Position numbers and translations under genes: made by a program
NCBI GenBank assembly: GCA_027366525.1
Contig: DAHXKG010000001.1
Span: forward strand, 220,075-284,074
DNA length: 64,000 bases
Source: a candidate division FCPU426 bacterium
GTDB taxonomy: Bacteria; Oederibacteriota; Muellerivitia; Muellerivitales; DAHXKG01
Direction of reading: 5' to 3'
The notes under the pieces: generated by a model
Database searches by the model: none
What the model was told of the DNA's origin: nothing
Seen by the model: only the letters and a program-made list of their open reading frames with translations
Shown: piece by piece, positions 61,599 to 64,000 of the stretch
Numbering within the stretch: the first letter of the stretch is position 1
How the letters are laid out: the number at the start of each line of letters is the position of its first letter

Positions 61599-62249
61599 AT
61601 GGTTTTTTTCGTGATTAATCACGAGTTGCACATACTCCTGCATTTGAATTTTTATTTAAAAAACATGGTCCTCCATCATGCTGTTTTAACTTATGGATTG
61701 TTAACTGGAATTATTTTTTGTGAAACAGGACTCGTGGTTACTCCCATCCTTCCCGGTGATTCTATTATTTTTACTGTAGGTGCTTTAAGTGCCCAGCATT
61801 TTTTTAATCTTCCACTGCTCATCTTCTTGTTGAGTCTAGCCGCAATCCTAGGCGATACCATAAATTATCGCATTGGATATTCCTTAGGTCCTAAGGTTTT
61901 TCATCAAAAAAATTCAAAATGGCTTAATCCAGAATATCTAAAGCGGACCCACCAATTTTATGAAAAACATGGTGGTAAAACAATTCTCCTTGGACGATTT
62001 ATTCCTATTATTCGCACGTTTGTTCCTTTTGTCGCTGGCATCGGTCGAATGCGTTATTTTTCTTTTTGGATTTTTAATGCTATCGGTGGACTGCTCTGGA
62101 TCAGCCTCGGAGTTCTTGGCGGATATTTTTTTGGCAATCTTCCAATGATTCAAAATAATTTTTCTCTCTTCCTACTTGGAATTGTACTGATCTCCTTAAT
62201 TCCCGTAGTCTTAGAAGTACTCAAAACTTATCAAATTCATCACCGATAA
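61599..62249 (+). CDS. DedA-family (VTT domain) membrane protein
   Basis: The 216-residue protein has the DedA core: CETGLVVTPILPGDSIIF, the loop GDTINYRIGYSLGP, KHGGKTILLGRFIPIIRTFVPFVAGIGRM and SFWIFNAIGGLLWIS. DedA proteins affect membrane lipid and proton balance; some flip phospholipid carriers. The ATG at 61599 lacks a ribosome-binding site. A TTG at 61573 has a good AAAGGA site and encodes DPLSIIPQWFF, but reaches the DedA frame only with a one-base shift at a 7-base T run (61603-61609). So the 5' end may be misassembled or slippage-controlled. Confidence 0.85.
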   Translation: MVFFVINHELHILLHLNFYLKNMVLHHAVLTYGLLTGIIFCETGLVVTPILPGDSIIFTVGALSAQHFFNLPLLIFLLSLAAILGDTINYRIGYSLGPKVFHQKNSKWLNPEYLKRTHQFYEKHGGKTILLGRFIPIIRTFVPFVAGIGRMRYFSFWIFNAIGGLLWISLGVLGGYFFGNLPMIQNNFSLFLLGIVLISLIPVVLEVLKTYQIHHR

Positions 62250-62586
62250 CCGCATTGACCTCGTTTAACTCAATTCGTATTAATCCCCACAACAACAATA
62301 GATAAAATCTAAAATAGCAACCCCGGCGTGTTGATGCGTCTGGCATAAACATTACAAGACCAATAATTGATTTTAAAATCGGATGATGATTTTTGATGAG
62401 CTATCCAAGCTGTCGCATTTATAAATATCCTTGTTTCACAATTACTTTGGAATGAAGTTTTACGAATCAGCACCGTTCCCATTTTCAATATCTGATTCGA
62501 TCTGCTCGCCGTAAAAATGAAATCCCGCTTCCAATTCCCTAAGGCACAAATACTCGAATGAAATCACGCACCCTTGGTCTGCTTTT
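62250..62586. other. Region downstream of DedA, possible RHS tail
   Basis: No intact gene. On the minus strand a frame of about 36 codons ends at a TAA near 62461 and contains FEYLCLRELEAGFHFYG. It lies just beyond the RHS remnant and could be its decayed 3' end, but this is not certain. Confidence 0.3.
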
Positions 62587-63387
62587 CTATAAATAACTTT
62601 TCTTAAGTGTATAAAATGTATTTCCCACCATCCTTCTCAATCGTTTGAAGTTTTCACCAAGTGAACCATGTGCTCTCCACTCATAAGTTCCTCCTTGGAA
62701 TAAAAATGGATCTTGATATATTCCTATGGAAGCATAGTTCGCGATGTTTAAGGCCTCTTCAACGAACGAATAATAGGTCATCTTACCCAGTATTCGATCT
62801 TTGACAATTCTCCTGTGATATCGATTTTGTGCAATTGTCGCTGGCAACCCTGATGAAGTAAATTCTGCAAATTGACCGGAAACAGTTAAAATATCAAAAG
62901 CTCTTCCTCCTTTGGCTTAAAAACCCAAGGATACTCTTGCCGATTGTAAACACAGGCAACCATCCGGTTCATGGCGTCGTAATGAAACGTGGTTGAACCG
63001 CTGAGATCGTTTAAGACAGCTAACTGTCCAAATCCATCATATGTCCACGTAATGGTTCCTTTCTGGAAACGCTCACTAATCAATCGGTCACTCTGTGGAT
63101 CATAGTGATACTAGATTGCATTCCCATCAAAGGTCACCTTTTGAAGTAAGTTTCCAGTCGCATCATACGGTTCCAAGGTCTCTTGTTCTCCATCAGAAAG
63201 CGTTTCGCTGGTTTCTTCATTCATTTTGTTATAAGTATGCGTGGTAGTAAATCCGTTGGCATCTGTTTTTGAAATAAGATCGCCGGATGCATCTTTTGAA
63301 ACGGTTTCTCCAACCATCTTACCTAATAGATCCATTGCCCTACTTCAGTTTGAGTAATTTTGATGCCGTTCAAATCAAGTCTAATAT
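62587..63387 (-). pseudogene. Decayed RHS-repeat protein remnant
   Basis: Several minus-strand frames join into one RHS-like sequence. Typical pieces are KITQTEVGQWIY, MDLLGKMVGETVSKDASGDL, NGFTTTHTYNKMNEETSE, YHYDPQSDRLISERF, ITWTYDGFGQLAVL and TTFHYDAMNRMV. The frame is broken three ways: a shift near 63335 (before MDLLGK), an in-frame TAG at 63108-63110, and a shift near 62905-62925, after which the product continues as GRAFDILTVSGQFAEF and IAQNRYHRR. The three pieces together give about 260 residues. Without start signals this looks like a dead fragment of a larger toxin or cell-surface protein. Confidence 0.7.
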
Positions 63388-63568
63388 TCACCTTTTTCGA
63401 ATCATTGTACCTGTAGCAACAAATGACCCAAGCATTCATTTTATAAATTTAGCTGGTAACTGCATATGTGTAATTGGAAATCTGCTGCCCCATTTTTGCA
63501 CATCTGCATATCCAAAACTTCACAATCTCACCTTCTCTCTCTCTTTATTCATCTTTTGAAAGCACTAT

Positions 63569-64000
63569 CTAGTTTGCTATCCGATGGTAGCACATCACCG
63601 TTACCTTGCCCCCATGGCTTGTATCGGAGTACACCACATAGGGAATCCCTTGATGGATCATCAGCAAAATATGCCTGGCCCTTCCGGTGGAAAATCCTTC
63701 CTTTCCTACCATGACCCACGAACTCCCGGTGTATTTCATCACCGTTACATATCCACCCATCGCTTGATCCCGATAGGCCACATAGGGAGTGCCATCATAA
63801 ATTGCCAAGGACGTACTTTCTGCCATTCCAGGTGAAAATCCTGCCTTCCCCACCGTGACCCATGATGAATCTTGGTATTTCATGACCGTAACTTTATCTC
63901 CCGCTGCTTCGTCCTCATAAGCCACATAAGGAACTCCATTATCAAAGGCGAGTGAGGGATAGTCAGCCTCCCCTGGTGTAAACCCTTCTCTCCCTACATA
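63569..64000 (-). CDS. Beta-propeller repeat protein, 5' end outside the window
   Basis: The frame is open from the right edge to a stop at 63569 (143 codons visible). It has repeats of about 49 residues with patterns DGTPYVAYRDQAMGGYVTVM, KYTGSSWVMVGKEGFSTG and IPYVVYSDTSHGGKVTVM. Each looks like one blade of a propeller of the kind found in secreted proteins. The last repeat breaks off after VMCYHRIAN. That could be an early stop, since the next repeat unit would normally carry on. The RHS remnant lies just downstream on the same strand. Confidence 0.7.
   Translation of the reverse strand, partial: YVGREGFTPGEADYPSLAFDNGVPYVAYEDEAAGDKVTVMKYQDSSWVTVGKAGFSPGMAESTSLAIYDGTPYVAYRDQAMGGYVTVMKYTGSSWVMVGKEGFSTGRARHILLMIHQGIPYVVYSDTSHGGKVTVMCYHRIAN

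Noticed and set aside
63287..63714. Two overlapping plus-strand frames within the RHS/propeller region
   Set aside because: They are reverse-strand shadows of the repeat-coding sequence on the minus strand.

Overview
The window is A+T-rich DNA from a bacterium with an outer membrane. The evidence for two membranes is an ExbB/ExbD/TonB energy-transfer operon, a beta-barrel porin, a glycosyltransferase family 9 (heptosyltransferase-like) protein, a periplasmic DsbD reductase and several lipoproteins. The gene set is mostly chromosomal housekeeping (ATP synthase, metH, argJ, thiL, tsaB/tsaE/rimI, pdxH, mrp). The phylum cannot be assigned from sequence reading alone. The MEMO/AMMECR1 pair, tandem bifunctional nucleases, fused mannose-1-phosphate guanylyltransferase/phosphomannomutase and many NHL or propeller proteins suggest a deep-branching or poorly cultivated lineage. 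No tRNA, rRNA, CRISPR array or intact insertion sequence was seen.

Layout. 1-2828 (minus): atpB-E-F-H-A, with atpA cut by the window edge. 3126-5387 (minus): an NHL-repeat lipoprotein and a Cys-rich small membrane protein. 5569-7366 (plus): a CpxRA-like two-component system. 7405-11568 (minus): atpI/atpZ-like genes, a DUF3343 protein, two bifunctional nucleases, AmrA, AmrB and DUF1802. 11661-17199 (minus): two transporters, then an Nramp-related transporter, a small membrane protein, tsaE, tsaB and rimI. 17200-21834 (minus): a gene-poor stretch, SRPBCC, thiL, argJ and a PL5 alginate-lyase-like protein. 22048-23398 (plus): gph and yceI, facing pdxH. 24479-30556 (minus): a sigma/NrsF pair, a cold-shock protein, DinB, an RNA methyltransferase and tonB/exbD/exbB. 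30870-41610: a DUF4139 protein, bluB, an exporter, the GDP-mannose enzyme, mrp-Rieske, and an operon for a Cys/Met-rich secreted protein, a thioredoxin and DsbD. 41637-45574 (minus): a LacI regulator and a deacetylase-like protein with P-II and an ammonium transporter. 45863-49101 (plus): TPR, propeller and zinc-ribbon proteins. 49098-55279 (minus): an NHL lipoprotein, an esterase, HEAT, zinc-ribbon and membrane proteins, a GGCT-like protein, a second P-II and a porin. 55482-60117 (minus): metH and a glycosyltransferase. 60118-64000: gene-poor DNA with a small membrane protein, a DedA protein, and decayed RHS and propeller sequence.

How the genes work together. Two nitrogen loci each carry a P-II protein without the uridylylated Tyr51: amt-P-II-deacetylase and porin-P-II. 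BluB makes the lower ligand of cobalamin, which MetH uses. The 38.8-41.6 kb operon looks like a periplasmic thiol or metal module and is the best candidate for an undescribed system. Several enzymes lack expected catalytic residues: the PL5 protein (His to Leu), the deacetylase (both metal His), and the phosphomannomutase half of the fusion. Three loci (NHL lipoprotein start, DedA start, RHS region) have reading-frame breaks. The first two lie at homopolymer T runs and could be slippage sites or assembly errors.
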